A stretch of 64,000 nucleotides of DNA from Erysipelotrichaceae bacterium (GTDB taxonomy: Bacteria; Bacillota_I; Bacilli_A; RFN20; CAG-826), in NCBI GenBank assembly GCA_015058945.1, contig SVBF01000014.1, positions 89,677-153,676 on the forward strand. The letters run 5' to 3'. Below the pieces are notes generated by a model, which was given only the letters and a program-made list of their open reading frames with translations, was not told where the DNA came from and made no database searches. Positions 14,545 through 24,752 of the stretch are shown here, piece by piece (positions within the stretch are counted from its first letter, which is position 1; the number at the start of each line of letters is the position of its first letter). The position numbers were made by a program, and so were the translations under genes.

Positions 14545-17500
14545 ATGCCATTAGAAGAGAATTTCATTCCCATGACCGACTATAAGGACCCCGAAGGCAA
14601 GCCTTATCCCGTCGGCGTGAACGGCCGTCTCGATTTCTCAAAAATCTCCGGCCGTCTCGACCTCCCTTATTTGGTCGAAATCCAGACGGAATCCTACAAG
14701 TGGTTCTTGGAAAAAGGCCTCGACGAAGTCCTCCGCGAGTGCTTCCCGATCGCCAACTACAACAAGACCCTTTTCATCGATTACGTCTCCTGCCGTCTCG
14801 AAGAGCCCAAGCATAACCCGATGGAATGCAAGGCCGCGGACTTGAATTACTCCAGCAAACTCAAAGTCACGCTGCGCCTCCGCTTCAAAAACTCCGGCGA
14901 AATCAAGGAAGCCGAGGTTTTCATGGGCGACCTTCCCAGAATGACCGAATCCGGCACCTTCATCATCAACGGCGCCGAGCGCGTCATCGTCTCGCAGATC
15001 GTCCGTTCCCCGGGCGCCTATTTCAGCGAGTCCATCGACAAATCCGGCGTCCATGTCTATAACGCCGAGATGTTCCCCAATCGCGGCACTTGGTTGGAGT
15101 TCGAAACCGATGCCAAGAACGCCCTTTACTGCCGTATCGACCGCCAGCCCCGCAAGATGCCGGCGACCATCCTCCTCAAAGCCTTAGGCCTTGAGACCGA
15201 GAAAGTCCTCTTCGATCTCTTCGGTGAAACCGAAGCGATGAAGAACACCCTCGCCAAAGACGGCGTCCCCAACGGCCGCGCCGCCCTTTACGACATCTTC
15301 GGCCGCCTCAAACCCGGCGAGCCCCGCACCGACGACGGCACCGTCGACTTCCTCGTCCAGAAGTTCTTCGACGAGAAGCGTTACGACCTCGGTAGGGCAG
15401 GGCGCTTCAAATACCTCCAGAAGCTCGGCATCTATAACCGCTTGACCGGCCGCGTCCTCGCGGAGAACCTCATCTCCGCCGACGGCGAGATCCGCTTCCC
15501 GAAGGGAACCACCCTCACCCACGAGGACGTCCAAGCCCTCCGCGACGAGGAATTCTTCGAGTCCGGCGCCCACGCCAAGACCCTCAAGGTCAACAAGGCC
15601 ATCGACGATCACGGCACCGTCAACATCGTCAAAGTCTATGCCCATGACAAGACCTCCGAACCGGTCGTCAACATCATCGGCACCGACCTCAACTGCATGT
15701 TGGACCGCGTCACCATCTCCGACATGGTCGCCTTCTTCTCGTATTTCCTCAACGTGATGGATGGCATCGGCAGCACCGACGACATCGACCATCTCGGCAA
15801 CCGCCGCGTTCGCTGCGTCGGCGAATTGCTCCAGGGTCAGTTCCGCGCCGGCCTCACCAAGATGAGCAAGACCGTCCAGCAGAAGATGTCCATCTCCGAC
15901 ATGGAGTCGGTCACCCCGCAATCCCTCATCAACATCCGTCCGTTAACCTCCTCCATCCGCGAATTCTTTGCTGTAAGCAAACTTTCGCAGTACATGGACC
16001 AGGTCAACCCCCTCGCCGAACTCACCCATAAGCGCCGCATCTCCGCGTTAGGCCCCGGTGGTCTCACCCGTGATCGCGCCTCCATGGAAGTCCGCGACGT
16101 CCACTATACCCATTACGGCCGCATCTGCCCGATCGAATCCCCCGAAGGTCAGAACATCGGCTTGATCAACAACCTCTGCACCTACGCCAAGCTCTCCAAG
16201 TACGGCTTCATCATGACCCCGTATCGCTTGGTCTATCACGTCGCCGGCAAGACCTACGTCTCCCAAACCAAGACCGAATACCTTTCCGCCGATGAGGAGC
16301 GCGGCCATTACATCGCCGAGGCCAACATCAAACTCGCCGACCCGATCAAATTCGTCACCGTCGACCCCAACGCCGACCCCGAAGAGACCGTCTCCGAGCT
16401 CCTCGATGAAGAAATCGTCACCCGTCACGACGACGACAACGTCATGGTCCTCCGTGACCTTGTCGACTATGTCGACGTCTCGCCGAAGCAGGTCATCTCG
16501 ATCGCCGCGGCTTGCATTCCCTTCCTCGCCCATGACGACGCGACCCGTGCCTTGATGGGCGCGAACATGCAGCGTCAGGCCTTGCCCTTGCTTCGTCCCT
16601 CGATCCCCTATGTCGGAACCGGTATGGAGCAGCTCATCGCCCGCGACTCCGGACTTGCGGTCATCGCCACCAAAGACGGCGTCGTCAAGTCCGTCGACTC
16701 CTCGACCATCGTCGTCAAGGAAGCGAAGGAAAACCACACCTATAAGCTCGTGAAGTTCGATCGTTCGAACCAGGGCAGCTGCATCAACCAGACCCCGATC
16801 GTCCACGCCGGTGACAAGATCGTCGCCGGACAGATCATCGCCGACGGCCCCGCCATGAAGAATGGCGAATTGGCCTTAGGCCAAAACATCCTCATCGCCT
16901 ACATGACCTGGAACGGCTACAACTACGAAGACGCCGTCGTCATGAGCGAAAGGATGGTCAAGGACGACGTCTTCACCTCCATCCACATCGAGCGCCACAC
17001 CTGCGAATGCCGCGAGACCAAGCTCGGCCCCGAGGAGATCACCAGGGATATCCCCAACGTCTCCGAAGAAGCCAAGGCTTTCCTCGATGAGAACGGCATC
17101 ATCGTCCCCGGCGCCGAGGTCAAGGAAGGCGACATCCTCGTCGGTAAGGTCACCCCGAAGGGACAGACCGAGCCCACGCCGGAAGAGAAGCTCCTCATGG
17201 CCATCTTCGCCGAGAAGACCAAGGAAGGCAAAGACGCCTCCCTCCGCGTCCCCCACGGCGGCGGCGGCATCGTCCATGCGGTCAAGATCTTCTCCCGCAA
17301 GAACAAAGACCAGCTCCCCACCGGGGTCAGCATGGCCATCCACGTCTACATCGTCCAGAAGAGAAAGATCTCCGAGGGCGACAAAATGTCCGGCCGTCAC
17401 GGCAACAAGGGCGTCATCTCCAAGATCCTTCCGGTCGAGGATATGCCCTTCCTCGCCGATGGCACGCCGATCGACATCCTCCTCTCGCCGATGGGCGTTC

Positions 17501-18261
17501 CTTCCCGTATGAACATCGGTCAGATCTTCGAGGTTCACCTCGGTCTCGCCTGCCGTAAACTCGGCATGAGGGTCGCCACCCCGGCCTTCGACGGCGTCTC
17601 CAACGAGGAAGTCCAGGAGATCATGCAAAAAGCCGGCATCTCGCCGGATGGCAAGACCGTGCTTTACGATGGTCGCACCGGCGAACGTTACGCCGAGCGC
17701 ATCGCCGTCGGCGTCCAGTACATGATCAAACTCGTGCACATGGTCGACGACAAGCTCCACGCCCGCGCCACCGGACCCTATGCCCTCATCACCCAGCAGC
17801 CTTTGGGCGGCAAAGCCCAAAACGGCGGCCAGCGCTTCGGCGAAATGGAAGTCTGGGCCCTCGAGGCTTACGGCGCCGCCCACGCGTTGCAGGAAATGCT
17901 CACCATCAAGTCCGACGACCGCGTCGGCCGTAGGAAAGCCTACGAAGCCATCATCAAAGGCAACCCGATCCCGCGTCCTGGCATGCCCGAAGCCTTCAAG
18001 GTCTTCCTTAAGGAACTCAAGGGCTTAGGCCTCAACGCGCGGCTCTACGACAATGAAGACAACGTCATCGACATGGACGAATTGGCCCGCACCTCGCTCA
18101 TCGAGGAGCGCAAGACCAACTCGGCCATCCGTTCCGCGATGTCCCCGAAGGAAGAGGAATCCGATTCGCTCGACATCGCGCCGGTTGACGAAGCCACCGC
18201 GGTCGAGGAGGAGGGTCTCTCCATCCGTGCCACCGGATCGCTCAGTGGCGAGGCCGAATAA
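14545..18261 (+). CDS. rpoB: RNA polymerase beta subunit
   Basis: The 1238-residue catalytic subunit of RNA polymerase has the expected blocks: NGAERVIVSQIVRSPG in the protrusion, the rifampicin region with LSQYMDQVNPLAELTHKRR and ALGPGGLTRDRA (near residue 475-510), ICPIESPEGQNIGLI, the GYNYEDAVVMSER segment, KMSGRHGNKG, and the C-terminal GGQRFGEMEVWALEAYGA. The residues corresponding to E. coli Asp516 and His526 are D and H, predicting rifampicin sensitivity, but Ser531 and Leu533 occur as Ala and Gly-Pro (RISALGPGG), as in many Bacilli and Mollicutes. An AAGGAG site precedes the ATG. Confidence 0.98.
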   Translation: MPLEENFIPMTDYKDPEGKPYPVGVNGRLDFSKISGRLDLPYLVEIQTESYKWFLEKGLDEVLRECFPIANYNKTLFIDYVSCRLEEPKHNPMECKAADLNYSSKLKVTLRLRFKNSGEIKEAEVFMGDLPRMTESGTFIINGAERVIVSQIVRSPGAYFSESIDKSGVHVYNAEMFPNRGTWLEFETDAKNALYCRIDRQPRKMPATILLKALGLETEKVLFDLFGETEAMKNTLAKDGVPNGRAALYDIFGRLKPGEPRTDDGTVDFLVQKFFDEKRYDLGRAGRFKYLQKLGIYNRLTGRVLAENLISADGEIRFPKGTTLTHEDVQALRDEEFFESGAHAKTLKVNKAIDDHGTVNIVKVYAHDKTSEPVVNIIGTDLNCMLDRVTISDMVAFFSYFLNVMDGIGSTDDIDHLGNRRVRCVGELLQGQFRAGLTKMSKTVQQKMSISDMESVTPQSLINIRPLTSSIREFFAVSKLSQYMDQVNPLAELTHKRRISALGPGGLTRDRASMEVRDVHYTHYGRICPIESPEGQNIGLINNLCTYAKLSKYGFIMTPYRLVYHVAGKTYVSQTKTEYLSADEERGHYIAEANIKLADPIKFVTVDPNADPEETVSELLDEEIVTRHDDDNVMVLRDLVDYVDVSPKQVISIAAACIPFLAHDDATRALMGANMQRQALPLLRPSIPYVGTGMEQLIARDSGLAVIATKDGVVKSVDSSTIVVKEAKENHTYKLVKFDRSNQGSCINQTPIVHAGDKIVAGQIIADGPAMKNGELALGQNILIAYMTWNGYNYEDAVVMSERMVKDDVFTSIHIERHTCECRETKLGPEEITRDIPNVSEEAKAFLDENGIIVPGAEVKEGDILVGKVTPKGQTEPTPEEKLLMAIFAEKTKEGKDASLRVPHGGGGIVHAVKIFSRKNKDQLPTGVSMAIHVYIVQKRKISEGDKMSGRHGNKGVISKILPVEDMPFLADGTPIDILLSPMGVPSRMNIGQIFEVHLGLACRKLGMRVATPAFDGVSNEEVQEIMQKAGISPDGKTVLYDGRTGERYAERIAVGVQYMIKLVHMVDDKLHARATGPYALITQQPLGGKAQNGGQRFGEMEVWALEAYGAAHALQEMLTIKSDDRVGRRKAYEAIIKGNPIPRPGMPEAFKVFLKELKGLGLNARLYDNEDNVIDMDELARTSLIEERKTNSAIRSAMSPKEEESDSLDIAPVDEATAVEEEGLSIRATGSLSGEAE

Positions 18262-18280
18262 TCGAAGGAGGTAAACGAAC

Positions 18281-21200
18281 ATGTCTGAACACAACGAATT
18301 CGATTCCCGCAACGACTTCCCCGCGAAGAAGCGCGAGAACAAAACCTTCGACGTCAATAACCTCGCCGCCGTCCAGGTCGGTCTGGCCTCCCCGGAGGAC
18401 ATCCGTTCCTGGTCCCATGGCGAAGTCACCTGCGCCGAGACCATCAACTATCGCAGCCAGAAACCCGAAATGGGCGGCCTCTTCTGCGAGAAGATCTTCG
18501 GTCCCAGCAAGGACTACGAATGCCACTGCGGCAAATACAAGAAGATCCGTTACCAGGGCATCAAGTGCGAGAAGTGCGGCGTCGAGGTCATCTCGAAAGA
18601 GTGGCGTCGCGAGCGCATGGGCCACATCGAGCTCGTCTCGCCTTGCTCCCACATCTGGTACCTCAAATCCATTCCTTCCCGCATGTCCCTCGTCTTGGAC
18701 ATCCCCCCGAAGGAACTCGAGGACGTCATCTATTTCGCCGGCCACCTCGTCTTGAACCCCGGCACCTCCAACGTCCTCAAATACAAGGACTTCATCAACG
18801 AGTCCATCGGCCGTAAGCTCTTCGTCGACGTCATCAACGACTTCCGTCCTCAGATCGAGGAAGGCACCGCCGACGCGATGAAGGCCGACGCCCTCGTCGA
18901 GCGCCTCAATAACCCGGTCGAAGCCTACGACTTCTTCACCGTCTCCGCCTTCGTCAAGAAATACACCGGCGCCGAATTCGGCGAAGGTGCCGACGCCGTC
19001 AAGCGTCTTCTCCACGAAGTGGACCTCGACGCGGAATTCGCGGACATCTCCGAGAAGCTCCGCACCGCGACCTCCCAGCGCCGCATCAAACTCGCCAAGC
19101 GCTTGGAAGTCATCTCCGCCTTCCGCGATTCCAAGCAGAAGCCGGAGTGGATGGTCCTCGACGTCATCCCCGTCATCCCACCCGATCTCCGTCCGATGCT
19201 TCAGCTCGACGGCGGACGTCTCGCCGCGAGCGACCTCAACGACCTCTATCGCCGCGTCATCTCGCGTAACAAGCGTCTCCGTCGCCTCATCGACATGTCC
19301 GCGCCGTACGTCATCCTCATGAACGAGAAGCGTATGTTGCAGGAAGCCGTCGACGCCCTCATCGACAACGGCCGCCGCTCCAAACCGGTCACCGGCCCGA
19401 GCGGTCGTCCCCTCAAGTGCCTCTCTTCTGGCCTCAAGGGCAAGCAAGGCCGTTTCCGTCAGAACTTACTCGGTAAGCGCGTCGACTACTCCGGTCGTTC
19501 CGTCATCGCGGTCGGACCGGACCTCAAGATGTACCAGTGCGGCCTTCCGCGCGAAATGGCGGTGCAGTTGCTCCGTCCCTTCATCGCGGCCTTGCTCATC
19601 CAGCGCAAGCTCGTGAGCGCCCACCGCGCCGCGGACCGTCTCATCGACCGTTATGACCCCGTCGTCTTCGATATCGTCGAAGAGATCATCGGTCAGCACC
19701 CGGTCTTCCTCAACCGCGCCCCGACCCTCCACCGTCTCTCGATCCAGGCCTTCCAGCCGAAGCTCGTCGACGGCCGCGCCATCCGTCTCCACCCGCTCGT
19801 CTGCACCGGCTTCAATGCCGACTTCGACGGCGACCAGATGGCCGTTCACGTCCCTCTTTCCAAAGCCGCCCAGCAGGAGGCCATCGACCTCATGCTCGCG
19901 TCCAACAACATCCTTGGTCCTAAGGATGGCAAAGCCATCGTCATTCCGTCTCAGGACATGATCCTCGGCAACTACCACCTCACCACCGAGGAGAGCCGCG
20001 CCGACTTCGCCGACCGCGCCAAGACGCTTCGCTCCCTCGCGGAGATCGAGCGTTCCACCGGCGTCGCCTCCGACGAATACGCCGCGCTCATCCAGATGGC
20101 CGACGCCAACGTCGGCTATGGCGAGAAAGAAGGCAAGGTGTTCCATAGCACCGACGAGGTCCGCATGGCTTACGTCACCCGCGCCCTCTCCCTCCATTCC
20201 CGCATCGCCTTGCCCGCCTCGGCGATCCATAAGGACATCGGCACCGGCCGTCCGGCCTCTTCCGAGGGCAAATACCTCATCACCACCGTCGGTAAGGTCA
20301 TCTTCAACGCGGTCTTCCCCGACGATTTCCCCTACGTCAACGATGGGGCCCCGGCCTCCACGACCGACCTCTCCTTCATGGAGCCGTGGTTCGTGAGCCC
20401 CGCCGAGGTCAACGCCGCCATCAAGTTCGACGAGAAGAAATTCTCTTCCCCGCTCGCCCAATACATCGCCGGCCTTCCTTTGAAGGGAGCCGTCGGTAAG
20501 AAGCAGCTCGGACCTCTCGTCGACATGGTCTTCGCCAAATACGGCACCTCGAAGACCTCCGCCGTCCTCGACAAGATCAAGGATCAGGGCTTCCGCTTCT
20601 CCATGATCTCCTCCGTCACCGTCGCCATCAGCGACATCCACGACGTCGAGGGCAAGTACGAGCTCGTCCGCGAAGGCAACGAGAAGGTCGAGACCATCGA
20701 GAACTTCTTCAAGAAGGGCTACCTCACCAAAGAGGAGCGCCACAAGAAGATCGAGGACATCTGGACCGACATCACCAAGCGCGTCGCCGATCTCGTCAAG
20801 AAGGCCATGGCCGAAGACAAGCGCAACCCGCTCGTCATCATGGCCGACTCCGGCTCCCGTGGCTCGGTCGACAACTTCAAGCAGCTCATCGGTATGAAAG
20901 GCCTCGTCGCCAACCCGAAGAACGAGACCATCGAACTCCCGATCGTCTCCTCCTACCACGAAGGTATGAAGGTCAGCGAGTTCTTCATCAACACCCACGG
21001 CGCCCGTAAGGGTTCCGCCGATACCGCCCTTAAGACCGCCGACTCTGGCTATCTCACCCGCCGTCTCGTCGACGTCTCCCAAGACGTCATCGTCCGCGAG
21101 GACGACTGCCACTGCGACCACGGTTTCAAGGTGCGCGAAATCCGCAACACCGCCCGTGATTCCGTCATCCGTACCCTCGCCGACCGCATCGACGGCCGCT

Positions 21201-22303
21201 TCGCGATGCACGACATCGTGAACCCCGAGACCGGCGAAATCATCGTCAAGGGCAACGAGATGATCGACATGAAGCAGGCCAAGGCCATCGAGGCCTGCGG
21301 CATCAAGGAAGTCGAGATCCGCTCCGTCTTCACCTGCCAGACCCGCAACGGCGTCTGCCGTCACTGCTATGGCCGTAACATGGCCACCGGCAAACTCGTC
21401 GCCTTAGGCGAGGCCGTCGGCATCATGGCGGCCCAGTCCATCGGCGAACCTGGTACCCAGCTCACCATGCGCGTCTTCCACCAAGGCGGTATGGCCGGCG
21501 GCGACATCACTTCCGGTCTTCCCCGCGTCCAGGAGCTCGTCGAGGCCCGTAACCCGGCCGGCGAAGCCCTCATCTCCGAAATCTCCGGCGAAGTCGTCTC
21601 CATCACCCCGCAGGGCAACCGCTCTGAGGTCGTGGTCCGTAACGACCTCGAGGAGAAGACCTACCTCACCCCCTTCGGCGCCCATCTCCGCGTCAAGGTC
21701 GGCAGCAAGGTCGAAAACGGCGGCAAGATCACCGAAGGCGCCATCAACCCGAAGAAACTCCTCGAAGTGGCCGACGTCGAGAAACTCGAAGTCTACATGA
21801 TCAAGGAAATCCAGAAGGTCTATAACGCCCAGGGTATCGGCATCTCCGACAAGCACCTCGAGATCATCATCCGTCAGATGCTCCGCAAGGTCGTCATCAT
21901 CGACGGCGGCGACACGAACATGCTCCCGGGCACCCGCGTCTCCCTCGACCGCTTCACCGCGGAAAACAGGGTCGCGTTGCTCTATGGCCATCGTCCGGCC
22001 GTCGCGCAGCCCCTCGTCCTTGGCATCACCAAGGCGGCCCTCGAGACCGACTCCTTCCTCTCCGCGGCCTCCTTCCAGGAGACCACCCGCGTCCTCACCG
22101 ACGCCGCCATCAAGGCGAAGAGGGACGACCTCCACGGCCTCAAGGAGAACGTTATCACCGGTAAGCTCATCCCCGCCGGAACCGGACTCCGTTCCGCTGC
22201 CGAAGAGGAAGAGGCCCTCGCCGACTTCGACGTCCTCTCCTCGATGAAGATCGTCAAGTCGCAATACATCGAGAAGCACGACCGTCCCGATCAAGAGGAC
22301 TAA
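18281..22303 (+). CDS. rpoC: RNA polymerase beta' subunit
   Basis: The 1340-residue protein carries the N-terminal zinc ribbon (Cys81, 83, 96, 99 in ECHCGKYKK and IKCEKCGVE), the clamp and rudder, the catalytic magnesium loop NADFDGDQM near residue 512, the bridge helix and trigger loop region (LTMRVFHQGG), and a second CxxxxxxCxxC zinc site (CQTRNGVCRHC). It is somewhat longer than Bacillus RpoC (1199). AGGAGG lies 9 bases before the ATG, 19 bases after rpoB. The usual L7Ae-like gene after rpoC is absent. Confidence 0.98.
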   Translation: MSEHNEFDSRNDFPAKKRENKTFDVNNLAAVQVGLASPEDIRSWSHGEVTCAETINYRSQKPEMGGLFCEKIFGPSKDYECHCGKYKKIRYQGIKCEKCGVEVISKEWRRERMGHIELVSPCSHIWYLKSIPSRMSLVLDIPPKELEDVIYFAGHLVLNPGTSNVLKYKDFINESIGRKLFVDVINDFRPQIEEGTADAMKADALVERLNNPVEAYDFFTVSAFVKKYTGAEFGEGADAVKRLLHEVDLDAEFADISEKLRTATSQRRIKLAKRLEVISAFRDSKQKPEWMVLDVIPVIPPDLRPMLQLDGGRLAASDLNDLYRRVISRNKRLRRLIDMSAPYVILMNEKRMLQEAVDALIDNGRRSKPVTGPSGRPLKCLSSGLKGKQGRFRQNLLGKRVDYSGRSVIAVGPDLKMYQCGLPREMAVQLLRPFIAALLIQRKLVSAHRAADRLIDRYDPVVFDIVEEIIGQHPVFLNRAPTLHRLSIQAFQPKLVDGRAIRLHPLVCTGFNADFDGDQMAVHVPLSKAAQQEAIDLMLASNNILGPKDGKAIVIPSQDMILGNYHLTTEESRADFADRAKTLRSLAEIERSTGVASDEYAALIQMADANVGYGEKEGKVFHSTDEVRMAYVTRALSLHSRIALPASAIHKDIGTGRPASSEGKYLITTVGKVIFNAVFPDDFPYVNDGAPASTTDLSFMEPWFVSPAEVNAAIKFDEKKFSSPLAQYIAGLPLKGAVGKKQLGPLVDMVFAKYGTSKTSAVLDKIKDQGFRFSMISSVTVAISDIHDVEGKYELVREGNEKVETIENFFKKGYLTKEERHKKIEDIWTDITKRVADLVKKAMAEDKRNPLVIMADSGSRGSVDNFKQLIGMKGLVANPKNETIELPIVSSYHEGMKVSEFFINTHGARKGSADTALKTADSGYLTRRLVDVSQDVIVREDDCHCDHGFKVREIRNTARDSVIRTLADRIDGRFAMHDIVNPETGEIIVKGNEMIDMKQAKAIEACGIKEVEIRSVFTCQTRNGVCRHCYGRNMATGKLVALGEAVGIMAAQSIGEPGTQLTMRVFHQGGMAGGDITSGLPRVQELVEARNPAGEALISEISGEVVSITPQGNRSEVVVRNDLEEKTYLTPFGAHLRVKVGSKVENGGKITEGAINPKKLLEVADVEKLEVYMIKEIQKVYNAQGIGISDKHLEIIIRQMLRKVVIIDGGDTNMLPGTRVSLDRFTAENRVALLYGHRPAVAQPLVLGITKAALETDSFLSAASFQETTRVLTDAAIKAKRDDLHGLKENVITGKLIPAGTGLRSAAEEEEALADFDVLSSMKIVKSQYIEKHDRPDQED

Positions 22304-22320
22304 ACCCACATCCTGAATCG

Positions 22321-22348
22321 GCCCATCGCGATAGCGGTGGGCTTTTTC
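22321..22348 (+). terminator. Rho-independent terminator after rpoC
   Basis: GCCCATCGC pairs with GCGGTGGGC around GATA, followed by TTTTTC. Confidence 0.9.
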
Positions 22349-22360
22349 TAACGAAAACAA

Positions 22361-22389
22361 TTCAAATGGACGCGATTGGCCAGTATATT
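22361..22389 (+). promoter_or_regulatory. Promoter for the acetyltransferase-protease pair
   Basis: -35 TTCAAA (22361-22366), 17-base spacer, -10 TATATT (22384-22389). The ATG is 11 bases after the -10, leaving a leader of about 3-5 bases and no Shine-Dalgarno site. Confidence 0.6.
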
Positions 22390-22400
22390 TAGTTGTTGAT

Positions 22401-23003
22401 ATGACTGAACTGGAAAAGATGGTTAAAGGCCTAGGCTATAACGGCTTGGTGCCCGAGTTGCAGGAGCTGCAGCTCAAGCAGATGCTTTTGCTCGAGAAAT
22501 TCAACGCGACCTCCCTAGGCGACCCTAAGCGCGACGAGATCCTCCATGAATTGATTCCAGGGGCTTCGAAAACCGTCTATTTCCGTGGCCCTTTGTACGT
22601 CGATTACGGCTGCTTCATCACCATCGGCGAACGGTTCTACGCGAACTTCAATTGCACCATCTTGGACTGCTGTCCCGTCACGATCGGGAACAACGTCCTC
22701 TTTGGGCCGAACGTCTCCTTGCTCACCCCCGAGCATCCACTCGATTATCGCGACCGTTATCCCACCCCGGGCAGCGACTTTGAATTCGCCCGTCCGATCG
22801 TCATCGAGGACGACGTATGGCTCGGCGGCAACGTGGTGGTGCGCGGTGGCGTGAGGATCGGCAAAGGGTCCGTTATCGGCGCCGGAAGCGTCGTCACCAA
22901 AGATATCCCCGCGGGGGTCATCGCCTTCGGGAATCCCTGCAAGGTCTACCGCAAAATCGAAGAGAAGGACCGGGTCAAAAACCACCCGGAACTATGGGAA
23001 TGA
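22401..23003 (+). CDS. Hexapeptide-repeat O-acetyltransferase (maltose/galactoside type)
   Basis: The 200-residue protein belongs to the LacA/Maa/NodL acetyltransferases, which transfer acetyl from acetyl-CoA to a sugar hydroxyl. An N-terminal helical part (MTELEKMVKGLGYNGLVPEL) leads into the left-handed beta-helix with FYANFNCTILDCCPVTIG, the catalytic His in LTPEHPLDYRDR, and the closing coils VWLGGNVVVRGGVRIG and GAGSVVTKDIPAGVIAFGNP. The sugar is unknown. It overlaps the next gene by 4 bases (ATGA). The pair is inserted between rpoC and rpsL, where it is not normally found. Confidence 0.88.
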   Translation: MTELEKMVKGLGYNGLVPELQELQLKQMLLLEKFNATSLGDPKRDEILHELIPGASKTVYFRGPLYVDYGCFITIGERFYANFNCTILDCCPVTIGNNVLFGPNVSLLTPEHPLDYRDRYPTPGSDFEFARPIVIEDDVWLGGNVVVRGGVRIGKGSVIGAGSVVTKDIPAGVIAFGNPCKVYRKIEEKDRVKNHPELWE

Positions 23004-24550
23004 ACCGCAAAAGAAAGGGGTTTTACGGGGCGACTATGCTTTTATGCGCGCTTTCGCTCTCCTCTTGCTCGCAGGGTTTGCGTTATGCGCCTTATGCGTA
23101 TGCGCCCATAAATGAGACCGCCTTTGCGCGGGAAGAAAAGCAAGGCTATTACCGGCAGGGGGACTATGTCCCGTTTACCTCTTCGGACAAAGGCGAGTTC
23201 CCCGCGACGCTGCAAAGCGTCTATTCCCATGGCTTCCGCCGCCACGTGCTCACCCCGGTGGGGGAGCGTCACCTCACCGTCATCCCGGTCGATTTCTCCG
23301 ATTGCCCAGCGAGCGAGATCAAAGAGGATGCCCATGCCGCCTTATCCGAGGCTTTCTTCGGCGACGAAGCGGGCAACCAGTTCGTCTCCTTGGCCCAATA
23401 TTACGACCAGTCCTCTTTCCATCGTTTGCAGGTGAAGGGGGAGGTCTGCCCCAAAGTGTTCCGCAGTTCGGAGACCTACGCGGCCTTGAAGGTGAAGAAC
23501 AACGCGAGCCAGACCAAAGCCGCCTTGACGCGCATCTATAACGAGGCGATGGCCTGGTATAACGCTTTGCCCGAACGCACGGCCACCTTAAGTAGCGGCG
23601 ACCCGATCTATTTCGTCTACCTCGCCCCGTATGCGGGGATGGACGAGACGGCCGCGTCGCGTTCCTCGATGATGTGGGCGTTCACGATCAACGACCCCGC
23701 GCCGATCTGCTGGAGCTCCTATTACATGATGCATGCGCAGGGAGACGGCAAAGTCGACGCGCATACCTTCATCCACGAATTCGGCCACATGCTCGGCCTA
23801 AAGGATTATTACGACCCCAATTCCTATAGCGAGATCTCTTCCTGCAGCCCCATGGGCCGCATGGACATGATGGATTGCTCTTTGGGCGAGCATAACGCTT
23901 TCTCTAAGATGCTTTTGGGTTGGAACCGCCCCTATGTCCCCGAGGGGGAATGCGTCGTCTCGCTTCGCCCCGCGACGGGAAACGGCGATTGCCTGCTTTT
24001 GCCGGTAGGGGAATATGCGGGTAGTCCCTTTGACGAATACCTCCTGCTCGAATATTATTCGCCGACCTACCTCAATAACGTCGACGCGTCTTTACGGTCG
24101 GAGCTTGGCATCGGACTCATGAACCGCGCGGGAATCCGCGTCTATCACGTCGACGCGCGCCTCGGGCTATACGAAGACCGCGCGAAGTCGCCCGTATCGC
24201 CCTTTATCGACGGCACGTGGATCGGCACGCGTAGCCTCGATTTCTATCGCGACAATTCCGGCAGGGCGAGTGGGGGAGAGGCGAGCAATCCGAACGGCTT
24301 CCTCCTTCAAGGGCTTAATGTCCATGGGGGCGCGCTTCCTTCCTATTACGTCGCCTCCGACCATGACGAGGACATCGTTTACGGCAACGCGACCGTGAAG
24401 CTGCGCCGCTGCCTGTTCCTCGAGGGGGAGGGGATCGATTCCTCCTTTAAGGGGTTAAGTTTCCATAAGGGAGAAGCGCCGCGGTTTGGCTTTAAGGTCG
24501 TTTCCTTAGGCGCGACCGAGGCCAAGATCGAGGTCAAGGCATTCCAATAA
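23000..24550 (+). CDS. M6-family-like zinc metalloprotease lipoprotein
   Basis: The 516-residue lipoprotein has Arg/Lys at the start (MNRKRKGFYGATMLL), a hydrophobic core and the lipobox LSSC with Cys23. The catalytic motif HEFGHMLGLKDYYD starts at about His259, with Glu260 as general base and the Asp after GLK as the third zinc ligand, as in immune-inhibitor-A type M6 peptidases. Upstream blocks LTVIPVDFSDCPASEI and FVSLAQYYDQSSFHRL are also family features. It should be displayed on the outer surface. An alternative ATG lies two codons upstream. A second paralogue lies at 54183-55844. Confidence 0.85.
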   Translation: MNRKRKGFYGATMLLCALSLSSCSQGLRYAPYAYAPINETAFAREEKQGYYRQGDYVPFTSSDKGEFPATLQSVYSHGFRRHVLTPVGERHLTVIPVDFSDCPASEIKEDAHAALSEAFFGDEAGNQFVSLAQYYDQSSFHRLQVKGEVCPKVFRSSETYAALKVKNNASQTKAALTRIYNEAMAWYNALPERTATLSSGDPIYFVYLAPYAGMDETAASRSSMMWAFTINDPAPICWSSYYMMHAQGDGKVDAHTFIHEFGHMLGLKDYYDPNSYSEISSCSPMGRMDMMDCSLGEHNAFSKMLLGWNRPYVPEGECVVSLRPATGNGDCLLLPVGEYAGSPFDEYLLLEYYSPTYLNNVDASLRSELGIGLMNRAGIRVYHVDARLGLYEDRAKSPVSPFIDGTWIGTRSLDFYRDNSGRASGGEASNPNGFLLQGLNVHGGALPSYYVASDHDEDIVYGNATVKLRRCLFLEGEGIDSSFKGLSFHKGEAPRFGFKVVSLGATEAKIEVKAFQ

Positions 24551-24591
24551 TATATGCTCGATCGCGCGTAAGCGTATTTGACGGCAAAAGT

Positions 24592-24622
24592 GGTGGGAAT
24601 CCCGCAGATCCCGCCTCTTTTG
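24592..24622 (+). terminator. Probable terminator after the first M6 protease
   Basis: GGTGGGA pairs with TCCCGCC (one G-T pair) around a 10-base loop, followed by TCTTTTGTT. Confidence 0.5.
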
Positions 24623-24669
24623 TTCCCGAGGGTTGATACGCCCGGAACTGTGGTGACACTTTACATCCC

Positions 24670-24681
24670 TTACTATAGTAA
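24670..24681. promoter_or_regulatory. Palindrome upstream of the str promoter
   Basis: TTACTATAGTAA is a perfect 12-base palindrome lying 31 bases upstream of the rpsL -35 box. It could be an operator or a second -10 (TATAGT). Confidence 0.3.
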
Positions 24682-24712
24682 AAGGGAAAATGAAAAAGAT
24701 TTTCAAAAGTGT

Positions 24713-24741
24713 TTGACATCGCTTTAGAGTCCGCGTATTGT
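24713..24741 (+). promoter_or_regulatory. Promoter of the str operon (rpsL-rpsG-fusA)
   Basis: Perfect -35 TTGACA (24713-24718), 17-base spacer, -10 TATTGT (24736-24741). Confidence 0.8.
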
Positions 24742-24752
24742 CTTGCTCGGAC

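Noticed and set aside
19466..21364. 632-codon open frame on the minus strand
   Set aside because: It lies entirely antisense to rpoC. High GC at third positions removes stops in that frame, and the translation is low-complexity (Asp, Gly, Val-rich) without motifs. The same holds for long antisense frames across rpoB, rpoC, fusA, tuf and the ABC genes.
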